A stretch of DNA of 64,000 nt from Jaenimonas drosophilae (lineage: Eukaryota > Euglenozoa > Kinetoplastea > Trypanosomatida > Trypanosomatidae), in NCBI GenBank assembly GCA_030849065.1, contig JASAON010001622.1, positions 1 to 64,000 of the forward strand, written 5' to 3'. This document shows, one piece after another, positions 1-8,471 of the stretch (position 1 is the first letter of the stretch; each line of letters starts with the position of its first letter). The position numbers and the translations under genes were made by a program. The notes beneath the pieces were generated by a model. It was not told the origin of the DNA. It saw nothing but the letters and a program-made list of their open reading frames with translations, and did not search any database.

Positions 1-15
1 GTTACACTCGCACAA

Positions 16-399
16 ATGGCCTCCAAGAACCTCGTCATTAATCTTTCCTTTAACTGCCCCGAGATCAGCATCGTTGGCCCCATTAAGGAAAGCACCATCG
101 ACCACTTGAACGAAGTGATTCCATTTTCCACCACCTCAACCCGGAGTGTCCGCAATGATCCCCCCAAGTTCCAGTACCTCTCCAACCCTGACCATTGGTA
201 CATGAAGCTGGATGGCCAGTTCTGTGATACGGATGGAATTTCTCGTCTGATGGTTATCCTGCTTGATGCCATGGAGGAGGAGGGTGACTGGACTCTGATG
301 ACCAGCCAGGCTGCGAGTCTCCGCAACCCCGGCGCGCTTCAGCAGGAGTTCGTCGAGAACTACAAGCTGTTCTTCATCAAGTTTGCTGGTGAGGAATAA
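16..399 (+). CDS. Conserved-looking small protein, unknown function
   Basis: Complete 127-residue reading frame that begins 15 bases into the window, so its upstream splice signal is mostly cut off. The protein is soluble and mildly acidic. It has no signal peptide, membrane segment or low-complexity run. The middle (about residues 60-95) carries the ordered-looking WYMKLDGQFCDTDGISRL followed by an amphipathic helix, which suggests a compact globular fold. I do not recognise a family. Codon use is C-ending and regular, supporting real coding. The next gene starts 340 bases downstream. No function is proposed. Confidence 0.75.
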   Translation: MASKNLVINLSFNCPEISIVGPIKESTIDHLNEVIPFSTTSTRSVRNDPPKFQYLSNPDHWYMKLDGQFCDTDGISRLMVILLDAMEEEGDWTLMTSQAASLRNPGALQQEFVENYKLFFIKFAGEE

Positions 400-741
400 A
401 GTGCGGGTGATTTGCTTATGTACAAACCGTCAAAGAAACTCAAAAACAAAGCTGCCCACCACAGCAAATCAACAAAGCCTCCCTTCTCCCATGATGTATA
501 TTTTGGAAAAAGAGCTGCCATCAAGTGCCGTATCGTATTGGGTTTGATACTTGGTATTGAGAAGCAAAGTATATACTAGGCTATTGTTGATTACTGCGAG
601 AAAACAAATGAAATATTTTCTATGAACCAGACTCGACCTATTTGTGCAGCTAACTTTGATACTTCTTTCTTTGCTGTTTTTTTTCTCCTTTCAAAAGTTT
701 ACAGTAGTTGTGATATCGGTTGCAGCAGTTTGTAGTTACCA
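400..741. other. Intergenic region with trans-splice signal
   Basis: AT-rich gap of about 340 bases. No open frame of note. Its right end holds the polypyrimidine tract and AG that serve the IFT57 gene; the left part would be the 3' UTR and poly(A) region of the preceding gene. Confidence 0.6.
661..697 (+). promoter_or_regulatory. Putative spliced-leader acceptor for IFT57
   Basis: A run of about 30 mostly T/C bases (661-692) is followed by the first AG at 696-697, 44 bases before the ATG at 742. There is no ATG in between. This is the arrangement expected for kinetoplastid trans-splicing. The exact acceptor is inferred. Confidence 0.6.
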
Positions 742-1971
742 ATGTCCGATGAAGAAGCTCAAGGTGGGGCGACCACAAATGGACTGGACGATACCGCGAT
801 GGAGAGTATCATTGATAAGCTGAAGATTTTGAATTACGTAAGCGACTTTTGCCCACTCGTAAAGCCCCCGTTCAAACCACTTACAAAGTCATACTTCAAT
901 GGACCATCCACCATTGACAATCCGAACAGCCAGTTTTTCTATTTCACATCTTTGTGCTCGTGGATGATGGGACTGTGTGGCCATTCGTTTGAGGCTCCAG
1001 GTCAGTTCGATGACCCGAATGCGAGTGCAACAACGATTCTAGCCGAACTTCGAAATATGGGAATTTCAATTCCAAATTTGGCCCCAAATCGTGTTAAACA
1101 AGGGAGCGGTGAAGCAGTTCTCACCGTGCTTGGGGCACTTGTTGACAAAGCGCTGGTAAAATCTGGATTTGTGTTTCGTCCTATCGATTATTCTGGGATC
1201 GAGAAGTACGATGAGCACGAAGAAGTTGCCGATGGCGATGCCGAAGTAGATGACGCTGCTGAGATTGAGGATAAAGTTGTGATTGACAGCGATGACGAGG
1301 ATGAAGTGTATGTTGGCGCAAGCAATCAAGAAAACCATGGAGATGATTTTGCACCAATTTCTTCGAACATTAATCCTGATGATTGGAATCTGGAAGTGGA
1401 ACGAGTAGCACCCCTTCTGCAGTTCCGAACTGAAGGGATGGATGACTGGCGATCTCGCGTGGAAAGTGCCACAATTCTGTTGAAAGCAGTTGAAGATATG
1501 TACCCTGAAGTCAAACAAATGCTTGAGCGGATGGGTGAGGACATGGATACAACAAAGGAGCGGATTCAGACCCGTGAGCAGCTTCTCGCTCAGCAATTTT
1601 CGGAACAGGTAGAAGAGTATCGTGTTAAACTCCGTGAGTTGAACACATCTCGTGACTCCGCAAATATTGCAACGCAAAGCGTTCAGCAGCTGACTGTTGA
1701 GTTGAATCAGGTCATTGAAATATTGGATCAAACAAAGCAGGACATTTCTGAAAGAGAAACCAAAATATCAGACACCACTCCCTTGATGAAGGTGAAGGAA
1801 GCAGTGTCCAAGGTGCGAGCTGAAATCAAACAGATGGCCCTTCGTATCGGTGTTCTTCAACATGGGGTTCTTCATTATGTCATGAAGAAAACAAAAGCTC
1901 AACGAGAGGGAGTGCCCAATGAATACGATGAAGAAGGTGGGGAATTTGCAGCGGATGCAGTTCCATTCTGA
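742..1971 (+). CDS. IFT57: Intraflagellar transport protein 57 (IFT57/Hippi)
   Basis: IFT57 is a peripheral subunit of the IFT-B complex, which carries axoneme building blocks into the flagellum along doublet microtubules. The 409-residue length fits the family. About residues 30-160 form the N-terminal calponin-homology-like domain, with the family's typical QFFYFTSLCSWMMGLCG and FDDPNASATTILAELRNMG segments. A strongly acidic linker follows (about 160-205), then a long coiled coil (about 225-385), which in other species pairs with IFT20. The start is the first ATG after a clear splice acceptor. A DRC8-like axonemal gene lies immediately downstream, but co-transcription in these arrays does not imply co-function. 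The family assignment rests on recognised motifs and domain order. Confidence 0.9.
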   Translation: MSDEEAQGGATTNGLDDTAMESIIDKLKILNYVSDFCPLVKPPFKPLTKSYFNGPSTIDNPNSQFFYFTSLCSWMMGLCGHSFEAPGQFDDPNASATTILAELRNMGISIPNLAPNRVKQGSGEAVLTVLGALVDKALVKSGFVFRPIDYSGIEKYDEHEEVADGDAEVDDAAEIEDKVVIDSDDEDEVYVGASNQENHGDDFAPISSNINPDDWNLEVERVAPLLQFRTEGMDDWRSRVESATILLKAVEDMYPEVKQMLERMGEDMDTTKERIQTREQLLAQQFSEQVEEYRVKLRELNTSRDSANIATQSVQQLTVELNQVIEILDQTKQDISERETKISDTTPLMKVKEAVSKVRAEIKQMALRIGVLQHGVLHYVMKKTKAQREGVPNEYDEEGGEFAADAVPF

Positions 1972-2522
1972 TTTAGACCTCGGACGGATGGCGATCGGTG
2001 CTACTGATGTATTTTCAGCTTCAATTTCGTAGTGAGCTCACCGGTGATATGGAGAAGAATTTGACAATTCAACACTTCACCTCGCTTTGTGCCCACAAAT
2101 GGACGCCGATAGTAGGCACGCCTGCCTAGCCGATTCGTAGACATATGCTTGGCACCGTATTTTTGTTTTTTTTTGTGACCTTCTCTGGAATACAGCACCA
2201 GCAAGTGAAGGTTGCGAGTGTGGCTATTGATGCGAATAGATCAGGCAAAATTTCGTATCCGGGACTTTCATTCTGACAAACCTATCCGTTCATAGTCTGA
2301 CTTGGTCACAGCGACGAAATTGACACTTCCTTTTTTGACGGTGTTTTGTGATCTTAGGTCTTTCTTTGTTAGACGTCCTAGCGCGCCGTGTAGCTCACCG
2401 TCAGTTTCACTAGGCACACCATAGCGTTAAGTTGCACAACACGCTGACCAAAGGAGTATACATGGATGCTGCTGTTTTGGCCGGGTTCACAGCACTGCAT
2501 CAATATTAGCTAATTCGAAGGA
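1972..2522. other. Intergenic region, no gene seen
   Basis: About 550 bases between IFT57 and the DRC8-like gene. A short T run near 2160-2176 is the only pyrimidine-rich element. Open frames here are short and look random on both strands. Confidence 0.55.
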
Positions 2523-3242
2523 ATGCCTCCCAAAACCAATTCTCGTAGTCCTCAGCGAAGGCGAAAAAGCAGCCAGCACAAGAAACTGAAAGAGAAGCCC
2601 TCTTGGGATATTGAGGCAGAGCTGAAGAACGAGGTACCAGTCTCTACCGAGTTTTTTATCCCAGCGGTGAACAGCTCTCGGCGAGCAAGGTACGAGGCGC
2701 AGTTTCTTGAGTTGTCGGAGATGGTACTGAATACTGACCCTTCTTGGAGAACCAATTACGTTAACTACGAATCTCTGCCGTTAAACTACTTTCCCTCAAT
2801 CAAAGTGGGATTTATTGCCCGATCGATGGGCCTCAACTTATCCAACCTCCATGTGGTGGATCTGGTGGCTTTAGTGGAGGACGATACTCCATCTCGAGGT
2901 TCTGTGAACAAACACCGTCTGTGCGCCGTAATTGTGGACGCACTCATGACTGGAATCCTGGGCGGCGCGCACCTCATTGGCGTTATTCCGGTAAATCGCC
3001 TACAGAAGAAGCGGCCAATCTGTTGCCTTCGGGAAGATGAAAAGCTGATTTTTCGCGCTTTCGAAGCAGTTGATCGCACAGGAAAGGGATATTTAGAAGC
3101 TGAGGAGCTTCGATTAGCAATGACAACGCGCGGTGAATGCATGACAAAAGAAGAAATTGAGGATATGCTCGAAGCCATGGTTGACCCAATGACGGGCCGA
3201 ATCTATTACCGGGATTTCGCAGATATTTTGGCCAAAGAGTAG
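2523..3242 (+). CDS. DRC8/EFCAB2-like EF-hand protein of the nexin-dynein regulatory complex
   Basis: The 239-residue protein has a basic, disordered N-terminus (SRSPQRRRKSS) and then a calmodulin-like body. About residues 85-145 form a degenerate EF-hand pair. About 170-237 form a second pair with a loop DRTGKGYLEAEEL, in which the ligand positions are only partly canonical. The downstream segment MTKEEIEDMLEAMVDPMTG and the YYRDF ending resemble DRC8 (EFCAB2), a subunit of the axonemal nexin-dynein regulatory complex that controls beating. The degenerate loops suggest structural use more than calcium sensing. It could instead be another calmodulin-like axonemal protein. The ATG at 2523 is preceded by GAAGG and no other in-frame ATG. 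Confidence 0.7.
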   Translation: MPPKTNSRSPQRRRKSSQHKKLKEKPSWDIEAELKNEVPVSTEFFIPAVNSSRRARYEAQFLELSEMVLNTDPSWRTNYVNYESLPLNYFPSIKVGFIARSMGLNLSNLHVVDLVALVEDDTPSRGSVNKHRLCAVIVDALMTGILGGAHLIGVIPVNRLQKKRPICCLREDEKLIFRAFEAVDRTGKGYLEAEELRLAMTTRGECMTKEEIEDMLEAMVDPMTGRIYYRDFADILAKE

Positions 3243-3629
3243 GTGTTTGATGTGATTCATCGTCTCCAGCGAATACGTGTAATGATCGAGGAGTCTACTT
3301 CTCTAGGAAATGAACTCCACATCATTCGGTATAGAGGAAATTTGTTACGGAACTGCTAGTTGCTGCAAATGGACTGGCTACGACAGCATGTAGCCGTCCT
3401 TTGTCAACCAGACGAGATGATGAAAGTACGAGGGACTGAAATACTATAGTACTGCTCGAAGAATGTTGCAACGCATTCGCTGGATCAATATGGACCTGAG
3501 CTGTAGAACCTCCAATCGCTGCCTTTTCTTATTTTTTTTTCCCACGGAGTCCAGCCGACTAAGTGGCAGAAGGGTTTATAACAAACTCAACATAAAGAGA
3601 GGACACAAAAGACAACTTGGCCAGCAAAA
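3243..3629. other. Intergenic region with trans-splice signal
   Basis: About 390 bases without a gene. A polypyrimidine tract around 3520-3543 followed by AG at 3548-3549 precedes the next ATG (3630) with no intervening ATG. Confidence 0.55.
3520..3549 (+). promoter_or_regulatory. Putative spliced-leader acceptor for the 1191-residue coiled-coil gene
   Basis: CCTTTTCTT and a T9-C3 run followed by the first AG at 3548-3549, 80 bases before the start codon at 3630. No ATG lies between the AG and that start. Confidence 0.55.
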
Positions 3630-6600
3630 ATGATGCGCCGAGTGACGTTCGCGGCAGCGACAGCCGCTCCGATATTGTCGCGATCCTTTTCTTCCAACTT
3701 CTCGGATGATGTTGGAACGTACAAGCGCCCTGTGAAGTACTCAAGTCGCAGTGGTGCACATAGACATGTTACCACCGCCACGCCCGGTGAGGCTAGAAGA
3801 GCATCGCGCGGACCTTACGCAGCAAACAATGGAACAAAGCCTTCATCTCACGTTTCAGGCGAGGCTGACGACGTACTGTTGGAGGATGCGTCATTTCCTG
3901 ACGCCTCCGAGGCAGCGTCTATGCCTCGAAATGTCAAGAATAGCTACTCGCACCTCTTTAAAAAGAAACCTGAGAGAATTTCATTCAGCACCCGGTTCTC
4001 CTCTGCCACTGATGAGGCCCCGGCCAACACTGAGGAGTTGGAGGAGGCAGACGTAACCCGGATTTACAGTGGAGAGGAGCTGCAGTCTATGGGGAACGAC
4101 CAGCAGGAGGCAGAGCACAGCGCTGACAGGCACGCCGCGCCACTTCACAGACCAACAGCTTACTCTGGCACAGAGGATGAGGCGGAGCTGACAGAAGCCG
4201 CTGAGGTCGAGGAAGGGGAGGAAGATCCTTTCGCACAGATTCGACGCCAACCGTTTTTTCAGGAGGTCCTAAATCGTGTTGAACGGAATATTGCGCGTTA
4301 TAGGAAGGAAATCAGTGGCACCAGACGCTATAGTGCGAGCGCAATTAACGACTGTATTAGACCCCTTCTTCAGCTGGCGGATTACCCATTCACTGGTACG
4401 CAGCTTTCTCAACTGGCGAACGTTGTCAATCCAATTATTCTGAAGAGTTCCTTGGGTGATCTTCGATCGTGCCAGAAGTTGCACATTTACAGATCACCAG
4501 ACACTGAAGTAGTGCTGGACTGGTCCGTAGAAGATTTTCTTCGACGCCGATACGAAAGTATCCACGTCTCGTGGGAGCCCTTGGACGTCGTGATCAGGCG
4601 ATACGGGTGGTCAAATGACGTCGTTTCACCACGCGACTGCCTTATTTTCTTTGGCGCCTTCAAAGATCATGTCGAGTTGGCAGAGATGGTCTTGCCTCCC
4701 AATGAGAAGATGACGGCTGAGCCGATTGAGGATGCAGTGGATCGGGCGAATTCTGGTTCAATTCCCTTGTCCCGACTTCTCATTCGTCGAAAATGCTCCG
4801 CCGAGACAGAGCCTTCCTTGACAGAGTCGGTCCGGCTAATGGGTACTCCCGCTCTCCATACTACCATTCAGGGTCGACGGAGCAGGCAACAGCTGAACAG
4901 CGAGGAGTCTGTTTCTGGAATGTTTGCTGCAGTGGAGCAGGCAGCACAGGAGGTTGACGCGGACGATGAAACAAAGTATCGGCACGGCATGGAGTCGGTT
5001 TCCTCACTGCGCCAGGCTACTCATCCCAATGGCCGCGTCATAAAAGAGTTTTCTGTGGGAAAGCGTATTCAACAGCGGGGGATGGCAGATCGGAAGGTAC
5101 ATCGTGATGAGGAAGACAAGCACAACGACCAGACACAAGTGAAACAATCGGATATGCAATCTGACGTCACCGTTGATGAGTTTGAGAAGGCATCCAGTGC
5201 GTATCACAAGGCAAAAGTTGAGGTTTCGCTCCTGCGACGTAGACTCCTGAACACGGAGAACGTCGATCTTGCTGCTGAGCTCCAGGAAAAGCTGGCTGAT
5301 TCACGCAGAGAGCTCACCCGATTATCTGAGCTTGTTCGTCGCCTGCGTTCCACGCAACTCGTGACGAGGGAGCAACAGAGTAAGGGGTTTAACGTCCCCA
5401 AAGAGCAGCCCAATTATCCAGAGGCACCAGAGCATCCAACCACCGATACAAAAAACTACCAAGCCGCCGAGGAGGACAGTGATATTGACATTTCTCAGTA
5501 TGTGGAGGAGACATCGACTGAGCTTCACGGGGTGAAGGCTGCTCCGACGAAGACTCAGACCAAGCTGGAGGAGATCGAACTGAAAATCGAGGAGATCTCT
5601 TCGGCGGCAGAGGATGCTAGGGTTGCACTTCATAAATTGGTGGAAGTGCAGCGTGTTCAGGAGCAAACAATGAAGAGGAAACTGGCTGCTGCTGAAGATC
5701 ATGTGAGGCAGCTGGAGGGGGAGCTTCAGAACGCCGAGGAGGAGAAGAAGGCGGAAGAAGCCTCTATATTGAGAGCCAACATGGAGGCCGAAAAGCAGAG
5801 GGCCATGGAGGAGCTGGCGGTACAGCGTGAAGCGGCACGTCGGGCTCAGGAAGAAGCCGCACAGGCACTCGCACGTCAGCGACAGGCAGAGGAGGAAGCA
5901 TTGCTATTGGAGAGCCGCCTTCGCAAGAAGCTGGAGGACATGATGGAAGTGGAATCAGCCGCTCCCACAAGCCCTTCACTCACAGCCAAGGAAGGTAACA
6001 ATTCCAGGGAAAACTTAGTGTCGGAACCCCCACGCACCTCCGCACCAGACCGGACATTGTCGACTCCTCCTCCCAACGACAACAAGGAGATCTCTGGTGG
6101 TAATTTTTTCATGTGCACTCCAGAGCAATACAATGGACTTCACCTCGCTGCAGGTCGACTTCGCAAGGAGATCACCGCTTTGGAGGGACAAATGGAACAG
6201 GAAGGAGATGAAGATGATGAAACACTCATGGCTGCCTTGGCTGCGTCTCGTGCTGATTTGGAGGAACTGGATGAGTGCATCAGTTCGGTTCAGAGCGGTG
6301 CATCATGGGCTGCGGAGCAGGACGCAAAGCGCCAACATGCTAATAAACAGTCATTGTTGGTTGAGGATACAGATGCACAGAGGGTGCAGGATGAAATCGA
6401 TCAACAGCGCTTCGCAATCAGTTTGTTTGAGAAGCGTATCCAGCACACTTCACAAAGGAGTGTTATCGCCAAGTTGGAGCAGCGAATCGTGCAGGCTCGT
6501 CGTGAAATTAGCCGCCTGCGCATCGAGCAGGATCGTCTGCGGCGCGCAGGGCGAGATACATTCGGACTACCACCCTCTGTTAGTATGGCTGAAACTCTGG

Positions 6601-7205
6601 CTCACGAGGGTGCGGACAACGACGAGACGGGGGATACCCCACATGCGGGAGAAGAAAACGGGCGCGAAGGTGACATTGCCGCTGAAGCGGACAGTGATTT
6701 CGATGGTTCTCCGGTGTCGCAGATGGAGGCCGAGGGTGATTCGATCACAGGTGAAGGCGCCAGCGGTGAAGGTACTCCCAACAGCCGAGATGGATTAAGC
6801 ACGCAAGGTACCATTCTTGAAGCGGCACACGCCGCCATTGGCGATGCATCTGAAGGTGAGGCGCGATTGCTCCGTAGTCGACTTGATCGGATGGTTCAAA
6901 GCATTCAGCAACTTCAAGAAGATATTGTCCATCAAGAGCGTTCCTCGGACTACGACGATGAAGAAGCGGAGAATGTGCTACAAGCGATGAAAGAGAAGCT
7001 ACAAGTGTTGCTGAAGCTTCGCGATGACGTGGAGAGGCGCCTTCCAAAAAGCGCAACTATTGCCCACTCGCGGAGTCCGCTGATGACTACAGCACCGACG
7101 CCACAACCTCTCAGCGTTCTTCCCTTAAAGAGTTCAGTGCGCCTGACCCCAGCGGCAAAGCGTCTACGAATGATGGCCAATGTGCGGAAGATGAAAAGTA
7201 AGTAA
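3630..7205 (+). CDS. Large coiled-coil protein, possibly mitochondrial
   Basis: This 1191-residue protein is not recognised as a member of a named family. The first 50 residues are rich in Arg, Ser and Ala with few acids (MMRRVTFAAATAAPILSRSF), which resembles a mitochondrial presequence. About residues 205-320 form a globular-looking segment containing two tryptophans and an RRYGWSNDVV motif. From about 515 on there are five long heptad-rich blocks (roughly 515-575, 641-774, 834-890, 917-973 and 1078-1140) separated by acidic, low-complexity linkers. The third-largest block has the EEEKKAEEA and AARRAQEEAAQALARQ type of single alpha-helix sequence. The overall form suggests a structural or scaffolding protein. 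A cytoskeletal location cannot be excluded, because presequence-like starts also occur by chance. Confidence 0.8.
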   Translation: MMRRVTFAAATAAPILSRSFSSNFSDDVGTYKRPVKYSSRSGAHRHVTTATPGEARRASRGPYAANNGTKPSSHVSGEADDVLLEDASFPDASEAASMPRNVKNSYSHLFKKKPERISFSTRFSSATDEAPANTEELEEADVTRIYSGEELQSMGNDQQEAEHSADRHAAPLHRPTAYSGTEDEAELTEAAEVEEGEEDPFAQIRRQPFFQEVLNRVERNIARYRKEISGTRRYSASAINDCIRPLLQLADYPFTGTQLSQLANVVNPIILKSSLGDLRSCQKLHIYRSPDTEVVLDWSVEDFLRRRYESIHVSWEPLDVVIRRYGWSNDVVSPRDCLIFFGAFKDHVELAEMVLPPNEKMTAEPIEDAVDRANSGSIPLSRLLIRRKCSAETEPSLTESVRLMGTPALHTTIQGRRSRQQLNSEESVSGMFAAVEQAAQEVDADDETKYRHGMESVSSLRQATHPNGRVIKEFSVGKRIQQRGMADRKVHRDEEDKHNDQTQVKQSDMQSDVTVDEFEKASSAYHKAKVEVSLLRRRLLNTENVDLAAELQEKLADSRRELTRLSELVRRLRSTQLVTREQQSKGFNVPKEQPNYPEAPEHPTTDTKNYQAAEEDSDIDISQYVEETSTELHGVKAAPTKTQTKLEEIELKIEEISSAAEDARVALHKLVEVQRVQEQTMKRKLAAAEDHVRQLEGELQNAEEEKKAEEASILRANMEAEKQRAMEELAVQREAARRAQEEAAQALARQRQAEEEALLLESRLRKKLEDMMEVESAAPTSPSLTAKEGNNSRENLVSEPPRTSAPDRTLSTPPPNDNKEISGGNFFMCTPEQYNGLHLAAGRLRKEITALEGQMEQEGDEDDETLMAALAASRADLEELDECISSVQSGASWAAEQDAKRQHANKQSLLVEDTDAQRVQDEIDQQRFAISLFEKRIQHTSQRSVIAKLEQRIVQARREISRLRIEQDRLRRAGRDTFGLPPSVSMAETLAHEGADNDETGDTPHAGEENGREGDIAAEADSDFDGSPVSQMEAEGDSITGEGASGEGTPNSRDGLSTQGTILEAAHAAIGDASEGEARLLRSRLDRMVQSIQQLQEDIVHQERSSDYDDEEAENVLQAMKEKLQVLLKLRDDVERRLPKSATIAHSRSPLMTTAPTPQPLSVLPLKSSVRLTPAAKRLRMMANVRKMKSK

Positions 7206-7655
7206 GGGCTCACCATAGGCAATGCCAGGGGAGAGACAGAGAAACAGAGATAAATGAGAAGTGGAGCTCAAGTGGTCCTGTGAAGTAAGCCGCAGCTTGT
7301 TGGACGAACCAACTGCGCTTTTACGTGACCTACCTTTCGCCCTGTCTTTTGCACCCAAGGCATGTGCTGATAGATAGAAACATAGACACTCAATTTGCCA
7401 CCAATGGAGTGAAGGGCCGTCACCCCAAGGAAGAAAAGGATGGAGGAAATCTAACTTTTTCTTGTCTTCTCATGTCCCACAGAGAGGCTGTGAGATTAAT
7501 TTGTACCCACTGTGATAACTACTATTTGCGCAACGACGCCGATAATGTGTATAAATATCCATCCTGACCTCTCTCAATTTATACCTCAATTTGTAGTAGC
7601 AATCGCCTGAGTGAAGGCACTTTGTAGCTTGTCCATTGTCGGCATTTTGCGAATC
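7206..7655. other. Intergenic region, no gene seen
   Basis: About 450 bases. A T-rich stretch near 7450-7475 and a CT-rich stretch near 7565-7590 could serve trans-splicing of the next gene. No convincing frame on either strand. Confidence 0.5.
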
Positions 7656-8117
7656 ATGCTTCACTCGAGCAATGCCCTTCTGAAAAACCCCGTTGTTTTC
7701 AAACAGGGGCAGGGAATGTTCACGCATCAATTAAAGCGCATGCTTCAGAAGAAATCCATGCACCGCTACAATTGGGATCCTTTGCCGATGTACAACCCAC
7801 GAAAATTAATTCACGCAAACCGATACATCGATCACGATACCTACGAAGAAGTTCATGATCCGCATTGGGCCCAACAGCAACACCTTGTGCCAGACCAGCG
7901 CTTTTACCATATTCCTGTTCCTGCAGAGTATAAAGATGCTTATTGGTGGAGAGATCTACAGGCGCGTAGGGTACAATGCCCTGTCGAGTGGGTGAGTCAT
8001 CGCATGTATAGCAAGAAGAGCCGTGGACAGTTTGACTTTCAGGATCTTGCATTCCGTAAGAAGTTCCAGTTCCCACAAGACGAAGTGGTGCAGAATGCTA
8101 TGGATATGCGTAGTTAG
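7656..8117 (+). CDS. Small basic aromatic protein, possibly mitochondrial, unknown function
   Basis: This 153-residue protein has a high content of Tyr, Trp, His, Arg and Lys, for example MYNPRKLIHANRYIDHDTY and EYKDAYWWRDLQARRV. The N-terminus (MLHSSNALLKNPVVFKQGQG) lacks acids and could be an import signal. The reading frame extends 15 codons further upstream to a GTG, but the ATG at 7656 is the first in-frame ATG and gives the more natural start. Small, basic, aromatic-rich proteins of this kind are common among lineage-specific subunits of kinetoplastid mitochondrial ribosomes and respiratory complexes. That role is only an analogy here, since no family motif was recognised. A protein of similar character is encoded at 13398-13895. 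Confidence 0.7.
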   Translation: MLHSSNALLKNPVVFKQGQGMFTHQLKRMLQKKSMHRYNWDPLPMYNPRKLIHANRYIDHDTYEEVHDPHWAQQQHLVPDQRFYHIPVPAEYKDAYWWRDLQARRVQCPVEWVSHRMYSKKSRGQFDFQDLAFRKKFQFPQDEVVQNAMDMRS

Positions 8118-8471
8118 TTGGGTGATGGTGGCTTGTGATGACACTTGTGGTTCAGCGTGGACTACATGTCTCCGAGAAATGGGGGATGGTGATTAATGGT
8201 GAGTGAATACATTTTTCATGACACCTAAATGATGCCTGTCGTCTCGATAGCCACAGCGCCATATCGAGTGTCAGCACTGCAGTTCTAACGATTGCTCCGA
8301 AGTTGCCCTCTAAATAACTGCGCGTTTGGTGCTTCTTGTACTTCTGCACAATTATAGGTAGCACTTCTTCACTTTCTATGCGAAGGCTATCGCGGAACGC
8401 TGTAGAATATCCAGCCTCACAAAGTAACGCCACGAATCTGTTTAGCAGTTGGAGCGAGAATAATTAAGTTT
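8118..8471. other. Intergenic region, no gene seen
   Basis: About 350 bases of mixed composition with no pronounced pyrimidine tract and no open frame that looks coding. Confidence 0.5.
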
